In this document: piece by piece, positions 1 to 5,905 of the stretch
Numbering within the stretch: position 1 is the first letter of the stretch
Layout: each line of letters begins with the position of its first letter
Assembly: GCA_902783745.1 (NCBI GenBank)
Contig: CACZRY010000130.1
Coordinates: 1 to 12,486 of the forward strand
DNA from: an uncultured Erysipelotrichaceae bacterium
GTDB lineage: Bacteria > Bacillota_I > Bacilli_A > Acholeplasmatales > Anaeroplasmataceae
Length of the DNA stretch: 12,486 bases
Direction: 5' to 3'
The notes under the pieces: model-generated
What the model was told of the DNA's origin: nothing
What the model saw: only the letters and a program-made list of their open reading frames with translations
The model's database searches: none
Program-made: the position numbers and the translations under genes

Positions 1-191
1 AATTCATCATAAGTAATATTTGGTAATGTTTTTTTAATTTCATTAAATACCTTTTGTGATAATTCATTATCTTCTAAGTTATAAACTTGAGCAATATTTG
101 TTGAATTGTTATCATTTGAAACATTACAGCTTGTAAGTCCAGCAATTGTTGACGTTAAAGCCATAAATAAAAATAATTTCTTTTTTTTCAT
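1..191 (-). CDS. Putative lipoprotein, N-terminal part (cut by window edge)
   Basis: Only the first 63 codons are inside the window; the gene continues past position 1. The protein opens with a lysine-rich n-region (MKKKK), a hydrophobic stretch (LFLFMALTSTIAG) and a lipobox LTSC with the acceptor cysteine at residue 22. This predicts signal peptidase II processing and anchoring to the outer face of the membrane. After Cys22 comes a polar linker rich in Asn and Ser, typical of mature lipoproteins, and then charged sequence I do not recognise. The ATG at 189-191 follows an unusually long AGGAGGGAGG ribosome binding site (201-210), about 9 nt upstream. The gene has its own likely promoter (221-249) and is separated from degV by a terminator, so it starts a new transcription unit. 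The function cannot be told from this fragment; substrate-binding or general surface lipoproteins are equally possible. Confidence 0.8.
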   Translation of the reverse strand, partial: MKKKKLFLFMALTSTIAGLTSCNVSNDNNSTNIAQVYNLEDNELSQKVFNEIKKTLPNITYDE

Positions 192-220
192 ACTATAATT
201 CCTCCCTCCTATCTTCGGTT

Positions 221-249
221 ATTATATCACAATACATATAATAATTAAA
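221..249 (-). promoter_or_regulatory. Sigma-A promoter for the left-edge lipoprotein
   Basis: On the minus strand a perfect TATAAT (221-226) is preceded by TG at the extended -10 position. Seventeen bases further upstream is a poor -35, TTTAAT (244-249). It lies 30 bases before the lipoprotein start and just after the degV terminator. The extended -10 makes up for the weak -35. Confidence 0.6.
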
Positions 250-275
250 ATGAAACCCCAATCTTTTTAAAGATT

Positions 276-303
276 AAAAAAATGTATCAAAACGATACAT
301 TTT
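276..303 (-). terminator. Rho-independent terminator after degV
   Basis: On the minus strand the degV stop codon runs into a 10-bp stem (279-288 with 294-303, core ATGTATC/GATACAT) with a five-base loop, followed by a run of seven T (276-282). The stem includes the TAA stop codon itself. The plus-strand flank is also T-rich, so weak bidirectional action is possible. Confidence 0.8.
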
Positions 304-1135
304 ATTTTTCTTTAACTACATATATAAATCCGAAGCAATTAGGTCCCCAGTGACTTGCAATAGATGGGATTAAATTATCTTCTACTGTTAACTTTGATTT
401 AATTTCATCAGATGCTTGATTAATAATATCAACTAAATTTTCATCATTATATGAATATGATGGTACAATTGGATAATTTAGGTCAGCTTCTTCAGTTATT
501 AATTCTAATAAATATCTTTTAGCTTTTCTTAAACCAATCTTTTTAGCGAAGCTTTTAATCTTACCATTTTCAATATTTAATATAGGCTTAATAGATAAAA
601 TAGAACCTGCAATATATTCAAGCTTAGATAATCTTCCACCTTTATATAAATATTCTAATGTTTCAGGTACAGCTGCAACCTTTAATCTAGGAATAAAATC
701 AGTAACTTTTTTAACAACCTCATCAATAGTTAGGCTATCACGATATTTATTAATAACATCAGATATTAAAATTCTTAACATTCCAACGCATCCTAATGAA
801 TCAATGATTCTAACATGAGGGTTTTCATCAAATAACATATGTAATGCGTTATTTTCACCAGATAAGAATGATGATATTGTCATTACAATAACATCATCTC
901 CATTATCAGTATATGATAATACTTTTTCTTCTGCCTCAACTAAATTTGGTAATGAAGTTTTTGGAAATTCAGATGATGCTAAAAATTCTTTCCAATATGA
1001 ATCTATATCAATAGTATCATCTGTATATTCTTTACCATTTAATAATATCTTTAATGGAATTAAACCATCAATTCGATATTCACTAAGCTCATTTGCTTTA
1101 ATTGAGCAAGATGTATCAACAATTAATCTAATCAT
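302..1135 (-). CDS. DegV family protein (fatty-acid-binding, FakB-like)
   Basis: A 277-residue DegV-fold protein. Members bind a fatty acid, and the FakB proteins present it to the kinase FakA, which makes acyl-phosphate for phospholipid synthesis. Visible family landmarks are the N-terminal MIRLIVDTSCSI strand, the PKTSLP segment, ISSFLSGE (the family usually has LSGT), the long PETLEYLYKGGRLSK motif followed by SILSIKPIL, and a C-terminal SHWGPNCFGFIYV, where GPN replaces the more usual GPG. An upstream ATG at 1168 keeps the frame open but lies in the preceding gene. The ATG at 1135 matches the family start and has AAAGGAG (1144-1150) eight bases upstream, so I use it. That ribosome binding site overlaps the stop of the upstream lipoprotein gene, indicating co-transcription. 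No fakA-like gene is in the window, so the FakB assignment is inferred from the family; the ligand is unknown. Confidence 0.9.
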   Translation of the reverse strand: MIRLIVDTSCSIKANELSEYRIDGLIPLKILLNGKEYTDDTIDIDSYWKEFLASSEFPKTSLPNLVEAEEKVLSYTDNGDDVIVMTISSFLSGENNALHMLFDENPHVRIIDSLGCVGMLRILISDVINKYRDSLTIDEVVKKVTDFIPRLKVAAVPETLEYLYKGGRLSKLEYIAGSILSIKPILNIENGKIKSFAKKIGLRKAKRYLLELITEEADLNYPIVPSYSYNDENLVDIINQASDEIKSKLTVEDNLIPSIASHWGPNCFGFIYVVKEK

Positions 1136-1149
1136 TTTAGAAACTCCTT

Positions 1150-1551
1150 TTAATAAGACTTCTTCCATACTGCAATGAATATAACTGAATTTTCATATTC
1201 ATCAAGTTCACTCCAATATTCAGTTACATTTTCATCAACATAAGTATATGGGAATGATATAGCTTTTTTACTAGAATCGCTTTGTATATAAAAATGGTCA
1301 ATATAATATTTATGTCCATTTAAAGTCTTCGATGTAGGAAGACCTATATAAGGATATTCTATTACTCTATCTTCTTTTAAATCAACTATAATATTTTCAA
1401 CCTCAAGTGGTACATATGCGCCACTATCATCTGTATAATATGATTTTGTATAAAAAACTGCTTTATTAGAATAAATTCCACTATTGCCGCATGAATATAA
1501 TGCGCCAACCTGAAGTGTTATTAATGATAAAGCAAACATTCCTTTAAGCAT
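1150..1551 (-). CDS. Putative small lipoprotein, function unknown
   Basis: A 133-residue protein with a short hydrophobic N-terminus (MFALSLITLQVGALYSC). Cys21 in LYSC could be a lipobox cysteine, but tyrosine at -2 is unusual and the n-region carries only one lysine, so the lipoprotein call is tentative. The mature part is polar and rich in Tyr, Ser and acidic residues, with alternating hydrophobic stretches suggesting a small beta-rich extracellular domain; it ends in FIAVWKKSY. I recognise no family. The ATG at 1549-1551 follows GAAAGGAT at a normal distance. The stop overlaps the degV ribosome binding site and only 14 bases separate the two reading frames, so the pair is very likely one operon. 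A role linked to DegV is suggested only by this proximity. Confidence 0.65.
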   Translation of the reverse strand: MLKGMFALSLITLQVGALYSCGNSGIYSNKAVFYTKSYYTDDSGAYVPLEVENIIVDLKEDRVIEYPYIGLPTSKTLNGHKYYIDHFYIQSDSSKKAISFPYTYVDENVTEYWSELDEYENSVIFIAVWKKSY

Positions 1552-1576
1552 ATCTAAAACATCCTTTCGCTTATCT

Positions 1577-1605
1577 ATCTTACCATAAATAGAAATGAGA
1601 ATAAA
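1577..1605 (-). promoter_or_regulatory. Candidate promoter for lipoprotein-degV pair
   Basis: On the minus strand a -10-like TAAGAT (1577-1582) preceded by TG one base away (extended -10) lies 17 bases from a weak -35-like TTTATT (1600-1605). It sits about 25 bases before the lipoprotein start. The -35 is poor, so support is modest. Confidence 0.35.
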
Positions 1606-1609
1606 GAAT

Positions 1610-1643
1610 AAAAATCTAATAACACAAAATTAACATAATTAGA
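1610..1643 (-). terminator. Weak terminator-like hairpin after tcdA
   Basis: A 6-bp AT-rich stem (TCTAAT 1615-1620 with ATTAGA 1638-1643) with a 17-base loop is followed on the minus strand by TTTTT (1610-1614). The stem is short and weak, so termination may be partial. Its placement between tcdA and the candidate promoter at 1577-1605 fits a unit boundary. Confidence 0.3.
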
Positions 1644-1661
1644 CTTTTTTTGAATATTATT

Positions 1662-2378
1662 CTACTTTTTAAGTATATCCTTTACTACCTCAGAAGCTAT
1701 CAAAAGTCCCATTGATGATGGTACAAAAGATGTAGAACCTGGTGTAACCTTAGAAGTTATAGGATCAATAACTTTTTCATTATCATCATATTTTATAGGA
1801 TATTCTTCACTATATACAACCTTAAGTTTCTTTATATTTCTTTTTTTAAGTTCAGTTCTCATGACTCTTGCTAAAGGATCAACCTTAGTTTTATAAATAT
1901 CAGATACCCTAAGCATAGATGGATTAACCTTATTTCCTGCACCCATCGCAGAAATAACCATACTACCTGCCTTATATGCTTCTAAAATAATTGATATTTT
2001 AGCAGTTACTGTATCAACACAGTCAATTACATAGTCATACAAAGAAAAATCAAATTCATCTTTATTTTCAGGTAAATAGAAGCAATTTCTTTTATCAACA
2101 ATACAATTACTGTTAATATCTTTTATTCTTTCTTCCATAACATCGCATTTATATCTACCTATAGTACTATTTAGTGCAATTATTTGTCTATTAATATTAG
2201 ATACTGATACCCTATCTTTATCAACAATAGTTATATGACCTATACCTACTCTTGCTAAAGCTTCTATAACATATCCTCCAACACCACCAACACCAAATAC
2301 TATAACAGATGAATTTTTAAGCTTATTCATACCATCTTCTTTATATATAAGCTTTGTTCTTGAAAACTGCTCTTCCAT
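1662..2378 (-). CDS. tcdA: tRNA threonylcarbamoyladenosine dehydratase (TcdA/CsdL, E1-like)
   Basis: TcdA uses ATP to cyclise t6A37 into ct6A37 in ANN-decoding tRNAs, acting in the cytoplasm. The 238-residue protein has the expected order of motifs: FSRTKLIYKEDGMNKLKNS at the N-terminus, the nucleotide-binding GVGGVGGYVIEALARVGIG loop (about residues 29-47), the DKDRVSVSNINRQI segment with the catalytic-type arginine, IDCVDTVTAK, then the TcdA-specific SAMGAGNKVNPS, DIYKTKVDPLARVMR and KLKVVYSEE. It ends in SFVPSSMGLLIASEVVKDIL. These later motifs separate TcdA from ThiF and MoeB, and there is no zinc-binding CxxC pair. Length is normal for Bacillota members. The start at 2376-2378 follows GGAGG with a short 4-base spacer, 12 bases after the preceding small gene. 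MtaB, which modifies the same base, is encoded about 1.5 kb upstream in the direction of transcription. Confidence 0.93.
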   Translation of the reverse strand: MEEQFSRTKLIYKEDGMNKLKNSSVIVFGVGGVGGYVIEALARVGIGHITIVDKDRVSVSNINRQIIALNSTIGRYKCDVMEERIKDINSNCIVDKRNCFYLPENKDEFDFSLYDYVIDCVDTVTAKISIILEAYKAGSMVISAMGAGNKVNPSMLRVSDIYKTKVDPLARVMRTELKKRNIKKLKVVYSEEYPIKYDDNEKVIDPITSKVTPGSTSFVPSSMGLLIASEVVKDILKK

Positions 2379-2390
2379 ACTTCCTCCAAA

Positions 2391-2714
2391 TTAATATGAA
2401 TAATTCTCATATAAAACATTGATTTCTCCATAACACTTATATTCTATATTATTAATCATAAATACTATTTCATTATCATTATGAGAAGATACATAAATAT
2501 CTTTTATATCATCTATAATTATATCATTATTTAAAGTATTAAAAATAAATACATTAGATATATCTATATCCATTTCTGGTCTATATCCATTCGCAATAAG
2601 CTCTAAATAAGCATTCATAACTAAATATAAATAAAGCTTATTATTTTTTACTTCTACTTTTATAACCTTATTTTCAGTTAAATCATAATTATTATAAAAG
2701 AACTTAATACTCAT
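2391..2714 (-). CDS. Small hypothetical protein (107 aa)
   Basis: I do not recognise this protein. It is 107 residues, very rich in Asn, Ile, Asp and Tyr, with alternating hydrophobic residues (VIKVEV, KLYLYLVM, IDISNVFIF, EIVFMI), suggesting a compact beta-rich cytoplasmic fold. There is no signal peptide, membrane helix or cysteine cluster (one Cys near the end). The frame stays open to an ATG at 2753, but that codon lies inside the rpsU terminator hairpin. The ATG at 2714 follows GGGGTGAT and gives a plausible MSIKFFYNNYD start. The gene is 12 bases before tcdA and probably co-transcribed with it. Only 18 bases separate its start from the terminator T-run, leaving little room for a separate promoter, so expression may depend on read-through from rpsU. 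Confidence 0.7.
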   Translation of the reverse strand: MSIKFFYNNYDLTENKVIKVEVKNNKLYLYLVMNAYLELIANGYRPEMDIDISNVFIFNTLNNDIIIDDIKDIYVSSHNDNEIVFMINNIEYKCYGEINVLYENYSY

Positions 2715-2732
2715 ATCATCACCCCATCGTAT

Positions 2733-2758
2733 AAAAAAAAGGAGATGTAACATCTCCT
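2733..2758 (-). terminator. Rho-independent terminator after rpsU
   Basis: On the minus strand an 8-bp GC-containing stem (2740-2747 with 2751-2758, core GGAGATG/CATCTCC) with a TTA loop is followed by eight T (2733-2740, one shared with the stem). This is a textbook intrinsic terminator, about 30 bases after the rpsU stop codon. Confidence 0.9.
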
Positions 2759-2788
2759 CTTTGAAAGTTATCTAATAATACCTATATA

Positions 2789-2962
2789 CTACTTAAATCT
2801 CTTTCTAGCTTCTTGACGCTTTTGCTTACGTACATCGCTAGGCTTTAAATAGTATTGACGCTTTTTCGCCTCTTGAAGGTTACCAGATCTAGATACATCA
2901 CGCTTGAATCTGCGTAGTGCGTCTTCGATACTTTCTTTTTCACGTACAACTACTTTTGGCAT
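2789..2962 (-). CDS. rpsU: 30S ribosomal protein S21
   Basis: A 57-residue basic protein: [20 protein letters not shown] at the N-terminus, then [21 protein letters not shown] and an arginine/lysine-rich tail ending ARKRFK, stop TAG. This is the complete S21 pattern, including the E-x-I/L-x-x-AL-R-R-FKR helix and the YYxKPS segment. S21 binds the 30S subunit near the 3' end of 16S rRNA and helps mRNA recognition. The ATG at 2960-2962 follows a perfect AAGGAGG (2970-2976) with a 7-base spacer. The gene has its own near-consensus promoter and its own terminator, so it is a strong monocistronic unit. Its codons use CGT and AGA for arginine, unlike the very AT-rich neighbours, consistent with high expression. 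In B. subtilis rpsU lies in the same neighbourhood, downstream of mtaB. Confidence 0.96.
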   Translation of the reverse strand: MPKVVVREKESIEDALRRFKRDVSRSGNLQEAKKRQYYLKPSDVRKQKRQEARKRFK

Positions 2963-2998
2963 GTCTAAGCCTCCTTCTTGGGACGAATTCCGGTAGTA

Positions 2999-3027
2999 AT
3001 TATATCAAAATCATTTTTTATTGTAAA
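2999..3027 (-). promoter_or_regulatory. Sigma-A promoter of rpsU
   Basis: On the minus strand TTTACA (3022-3027), a 17-base spacer and a perfect TATAAT (2999-3004) with TG at the extended -10 position. Transcription should start near 2992, giving a leader of about 30 bases that carries the AAGGAGG ribosome binding site. Confidence 0.88.
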
Positions 3028-3069
3028 GCACTATTTTATGTTTTTTTAAAAATTTTTTCTAAAAAGGTC

Positions 3070-3099
3070 AAAAAAGCGACTTTTATCATGAAAAGTCGC
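3070..3099 (-). terminator. Rho-independent terminator after the five-helix membrane protein gene
   Basis: On the minus strand a 9-bp stem GCGACTTTT/AAAAGTCGC (3076-3084 with 3091-3099) with a six-base loop is followed by six T (3070-3075). A T-run also follows the hairpin on the plus strand (3103-3109), so it could act in both directions. It separates the membrane protein gene from rpsU. Confidence 0.88.
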
Positions 3100-3111
3100 A
3101 TGTTTTTTTAG

Positions 3112-3774
3112 TTATTCTTTTACAGTTAAAGAATCAGTTTCTAATTCTTTTAATTCATTTTCTATCTTACGATTAATTAAAATAGAATATATCATAGATA
3201 AAATCATTAATATTAATACTCCAACTGAATTAAAAATAAATAATGCATCAACAGTATTAATATCACTTAAATAATTAAATGAACTGTATGCAGTAGCTAT
3301 TATAAAATAAATTAAAACTATAGTTATAAAACCAACTGATATACTTCCACCTATTACAACCATCCTATATTTTCTTGCTTCCAATAAAGAAAATACATAT
3401 AAGGTTATAACTGATACAGCAACAACAGGTAATCCTAAGTATGGTACTGAATCCTTACCTAAAACAGATATTAATGATACTATAGCTATTATTAATGATG
3501 GTATTGCTATACCAAATACTGTAATCTTTTTTTCACTATGCTTTACAATAGTTATATAATTTTTGAATGATATTATACCAGTAACACCAATAGGTACTAA
3601 TAAAAACCATCTTGAATTTGTAATATAATCTTGAATTCTCATATTATATTTATCCAAAAACTCTTTTACTGAATTAGTATATTCAGTTTCTTGAGCTTCT
3701 GCAAATAAAATATTTGTCATCAAAAATATAGATATCATAGCTACAATTATAAATACTCCCAATTTCTTTTTCAT
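3112..3774 (-). CDS. Membrane protein with signal peptide and five helices, function unknown
   Basis: A 220-residue protein I do not recognise. Residues 1-27 look like a cleavable signal peptide: MKKK, a hydrophobic core of about 18 residues, then FAEAQ with an AxA-type site near residues 25-27. A soluble segment follows (28-54, TEYTNSVKEFLDKYNMRIQD), then five predicted membrane helices at about 56-77, 85-105, 111-131, 138-163 and 177-200. The tail is charged (NRKIENELKELETD) and could form a short coiled coil. The arrangement resembles small Firmicutes proteins secreted with a TrbC/type IV-like or stress-linked membrane domain, but no diagnostic motif is visible. The ATG at 3774 follows GGGAGGTG at good spacing. 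It is a single-gene unit with a strong promoter inside the end of mtaB, a possible operator at the transcription start and a strong terminator. Confidence 0.8.
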   Translation of the reverse strand: MKKKLGVFIIVAMISIFLMTNILFAEAQETEYTNSVKEFLDKYNMRIQDYITNSRWFLLVPIGVTGIISFKNYITIVKHSEKKITVFGIAIPSLIIAIVSLISVLGKDSVPYLGLPVVAVSVITLYVFSLLEARKYRMVVIGGSISVGFITIVLIYFIIATAYSSFNYLSDINTVDALFIFNSVGVLILMILSMIYSILINRKIENELKELETDSLTVKE

Positions 3775-3802
3775 TTGTTACACCTCCCAATGTAATCAAA
3801 AT

Positions 3803-3820
3803 TGTAAAACTTACTTTACA
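3803..3820 (-). promoter_or_regulatory. Inverted repeat, candidate operator at the membrane protein promoter
   Basis: A perfect two-fold repeat TGTAAA-N6-TTTACA lies directly downstream of the -10 box (3824-3829) and covers the predicted transcription start near 3817. The position is classical for a repressor operator. As RNA it could also form a weak 6-bp hairpin in the leader. The regulator is unknown. Confidence 0.4.
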
Positions 3821-3823
3821 TTT

Positions 3824-3852
3824 AATATATCACGGAGGTTATACCATGTCAA
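3824..3852 (-). promoter_or_regulatory. Sigma-A promoter of the five-helix membrane protein gene
   Basis: On the minus strand a perfect TTGACA (3847-3852), a 17-base spacer and TATATT (3824-3829) with TG at the extended -10 position. The -35 lies 14 bases beyond the mtaB stop codon. The predicted leader is about 43 bases. Confidence 0.88.
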
Positions 3853-3865
3853 GAAAAAAGTACTC

Positions 3866-5170
3866 CTAATCTATAAATGAAACTATATCTCCTATAAGCT
3901 TTAAACCATCTATAGATTTAATATGTACATTAGCATATCTACCAATTAAAGAATCATCACCATCTACTGCAATCTCAATAAAATTAGATGAATGTCCAAC
4001 AATTCTTCCTTTATTATCCTTTTGTTCAAAAATAACATCTAATGTTTTATCTAAGAACTTTGAATTATATCTTCTTTCAAGCTTATATGATAAATCCATC
4101 ATTTCTTTTGTTCTTACTTTTTTTATTTGTGGATCAAGATCAGGAAAATCAGCCGCTCTTGTACCTGCACGTTTACTAAAAGGGAATACATGTAGATGTG
4201 TCATACCAAGTGATTCTATAAATTTCATAGAATTCTTATGATCTAAATCAGTTTCTGTTGGGAAACCAACAATAACATCACTTGATAATGAAATATCAGG
4301 TCTTACTGATTTAATCATATCTACTCTTTCCTTAAATTCTTTAGTAGTATAGAATCTTTTCATCATATTTAAAACATTATCACTACCTGATTGAATAGGT
4401 AGATGCATATGATCTGCAATAACCTTAGAATCATGTAATAATTCTATAAAATCAGGTGTTATTTGAGTAATTTCAATTGATGATATTCTTAATCTTTTAA
4501 TACCAGGAACCTCATCAATTATCCTACGGCATAACTTAGAGAAATTTGTGTTAGTTTTCTTATCATAATATTTACCTGTATCAATACCTGATAATACTAC
4601 TTCTTTATATCCTCTTTCGCTTACACCTTTTATTTCTTCTATTACCTTATCTGCATCCTTACTTCTAACAGGACCTCTTGCGAAAGGAATAACACAATAT
4701 GTACAGAAATTTTGGCATCCATCTTCAATTTTTACAAATGCCCTTGTATGGTCAAACATTGTAACCTCTAAAGGCTCATATTCTTTTTCTTTTAATATAT
4801 CTAATAAATTTACATATCTATACTTTTTAGTATTAAGCATTTCAATTATTTTAGTAACTGCCTCATGCTTATTATTATTACCAAGTAATATATCAATATC
4901 AGGTAAGGTTTTAGCTTCAGGATTTGATTGTGAGTAGCATCCCATAACTGCGATAATAGCATTTGGGTTTAATTTATGACACTTATGAATCATTTGTCTT
5001 GATTTAGCATCAGCCTGATTTGTAACAGAACAAGTATTAATAATAAATGCATCACATGAAGGATCTGCATCAGATACAAGATATCCTTTTTTTATGAATT
5101 CATCTTTAATTGCGTTTGATTCATAAATATTTACTTTACATCCTAAAGTTATAAAACCAATTTTATACAT
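3866..5170 (-). CDS. mtaB: tRNA (t6A37-C2)-methylthiotransferase MtaB
   Basis: A radical SAM methylthiotransferase of 434 residues that converts t6A37 to ms2t6A37 in ANN-decoding tRNAs. The N-terminal UPF0004 domain carries the three cysteines of the auxiliary [4Fe-4S] cluster: Cys11 (TLGCKVN), Cys47 (INTCSVTNQAD) and Cys78 (VMGCYSQ). The radical SAM CxxxCxxC motif is Cys152, Cys156, Cys159 in EDGCQNFCTYCVIPFARGP. Further family segments are LSGIDTGKY, RISSIE, HLPIQSGSDNVLNMMKR and SSDVIVGFPTET, with a C-terminal TRAM-like region. TLGCKVNIYES and GCQNFCTYC with RGPVRSK point to the MtaB/YqeV branch rather than MiaB or RimO. The ATG overlaps the rsmE stop codon by one base (TAATG), and GGAG lies 9 bases upstream inside rsmE, so translation is probably coupled. 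The unit has no obvious terminator before the next promoter. Confidence 0.95.
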   Translation of the reverse strand: MYKIGFITLGCKVNIYESNAIKDEFIKKGYLVSDADPSCDAFIINTCSVTNQADAKSRQMIHKCHKLNPNAIIAVMGCYSQSNPEAKTLPDIDILLGNNNKHEAVTKIIEMLNTKKYRYVNLLDILKEKEYEPLEVTMFDHTRAFVKIEDGCQNFCTYCVIPFARGPVRSKDADKVIEEIKGVSERGYKEVVLSGIDTGKYYDKKTNTNFSKLCRRIIDEVPGIKRLRISSIEITQITPDFIELLHDSKVIADHMHLPIQSGSDNVLNMMKRFYTTKEFKERVDMIKSVRPDISLSSDVIVGFPTETDLDHKNSMKFIESLGMTHLHVFPFSKRAGTRAADFPDLDPQIKKVRTKEMMDLSYKLERRYNSKFLDKTLDVIFEQKDNKGRIVGHSSNFIEIAVDGDDSLIGRYANVHIKSIDGLKLIGDIVSFID

Positions 5171-5904
5171 TATTTTAACTCCATTTCATAGCTAATAGCT
5201 GATAATACGTAATATAGTGCAACCTCAGTTCTTAAAATTCTTGGTCCTAAGGCACATCTAATAAATCCCTTACTTAGAAGGTATGAAACTTCACTATCAT
5301 CAACTCCACCCTCAGGTCCTATTACAATTGCAACCCTATCAGATGGTTTTAAATTTTTAATTGTATTTTTTAAATTAGATACTTCATTATTTTTAGCATC
5401 TTCTTCATAGCATAATATTTTTACGTTATAGTTTGAGAAATCTATTTCTTTTAAATATTTGATATCAGAAACATAGCTTAAGCATGATCTATAAGATTGT
5501 TCACTTGATTCTTTTGCGATAGTATTAAATCTTTTGATCTTTGATTCTTTTTTCTTAGGATCAAGCTTAAATATACTTCTTTTCATTATTGTAGGTACGA
5601 ATTCAGAAACGCCATATTCAGTACCATATTTAATCACATCTTCTAATTTATCACCTTTTGGATATCCTTGAAAAATTGATATAAAAACCGGCAATTCTTT
5701 ATTACCGGTTTCTTCTTTTACTATTTCAAAGGATACTTCAGTTTTAGTGATTACCTTAAGTACTGCTAAATAGGTTTTACCATTATTTCCTATAAGAATA
5801 CTATCATTAGGCTTTGATCTCATTACATTAGAGATATGAAATGCATCATCTGATGTAATTTTTTTATTGTTGAAATCATCATCACTTATGAAGTATTTTT
5901 GCAT
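5170..5904 (-). CDS. rsmE: 16S rRNA (uracil(1498)-N3)-methyltransferase RsmE
   Basis: RsmE uses S-adenosylmethionine to make m3U1498 in helix 44 of 16S rRNA in the 30S subunit. The 244-residue protein has the N-terminal PUA-like region (MQKYFISDDDF to about residue 70) and the C-terminal SPOUT knot. Diagnostic segments are FQGYPKGDKLEDVIKYGTEYGVSEFVP, the KKKESKIKRFNTIAKESSEQSYR stretch, VIGPEGGVDDSEV and the knot motif LGPRILRTEVALYYVLSA, where VAL replaces the commoner TAP/TAx. The frame is open to an ATG at 5955, but that would overlap the upstream gene by about 50 bases. The ATG at 5904 matches family starts, has AAGG upstream and begins one base after the upstream stop codon, so I use it. 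It is flanked by tightly packed genes in the same operon. Confidence 0.94.
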   Translation of the reverse strand: MQKYFISDDDFNNKKITSDDAFHISNVMRSKPNDSILIGNNGKTYLAVLKVITKTEVSFEIVKEETGNKELPVFISIFQGYPKGDKLEDVIKYGTEYGVSEFVPTIMKRSIFKLDPKKKESKIKRFNTIAKESSEQSYRSCLSYVSDIKYLKEIDFSNYNVKILCYEEDAKNNEVSNLKNTIKNLKPSDRVAIVIGPEGGVDDSEVSYLLSKGFIRCALGPRILRTEVALYYVLSAISYEMELK

Positions 5905-5905
5905 A

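Noticed and set aside
261..276. Short AT palindrome AATCTT-N4-AAGATT after the degV terminator
   Set aside because: Too short and AT-rich to be a convincing separate element; it lies in the spacer before the next promoter.
1136..1168. Longer DegV start at 1168
   Set aside because: It would overlap the end of the upstream lipoprotein gene, lacks a ribosome binding site and adds residues not found in the family.
2715..2753. N-terminal extension of the 107-aa protein to ATG 2753
   Set aside because: That ATG lies within the rpsU terminator stem and has no ribosome binding site; ATG 2714 has one.
2917..3111. Open frame of 64 codons on the plus strand
   Set aside because: It runs antisense through the rpsU start, its promoter and the preceding terminator, has no family resemblance, and is explained by those minus-strand elements.
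3832..3869. Plus-strand GGAGG followed by ATG and a 7-codon frame (MSRKKYS)
   Set aside because: The bases are fully explained by the minus-strand TTGACA-17-TATATT promoter and the end of mtaB; a seven-residue product has no other support.
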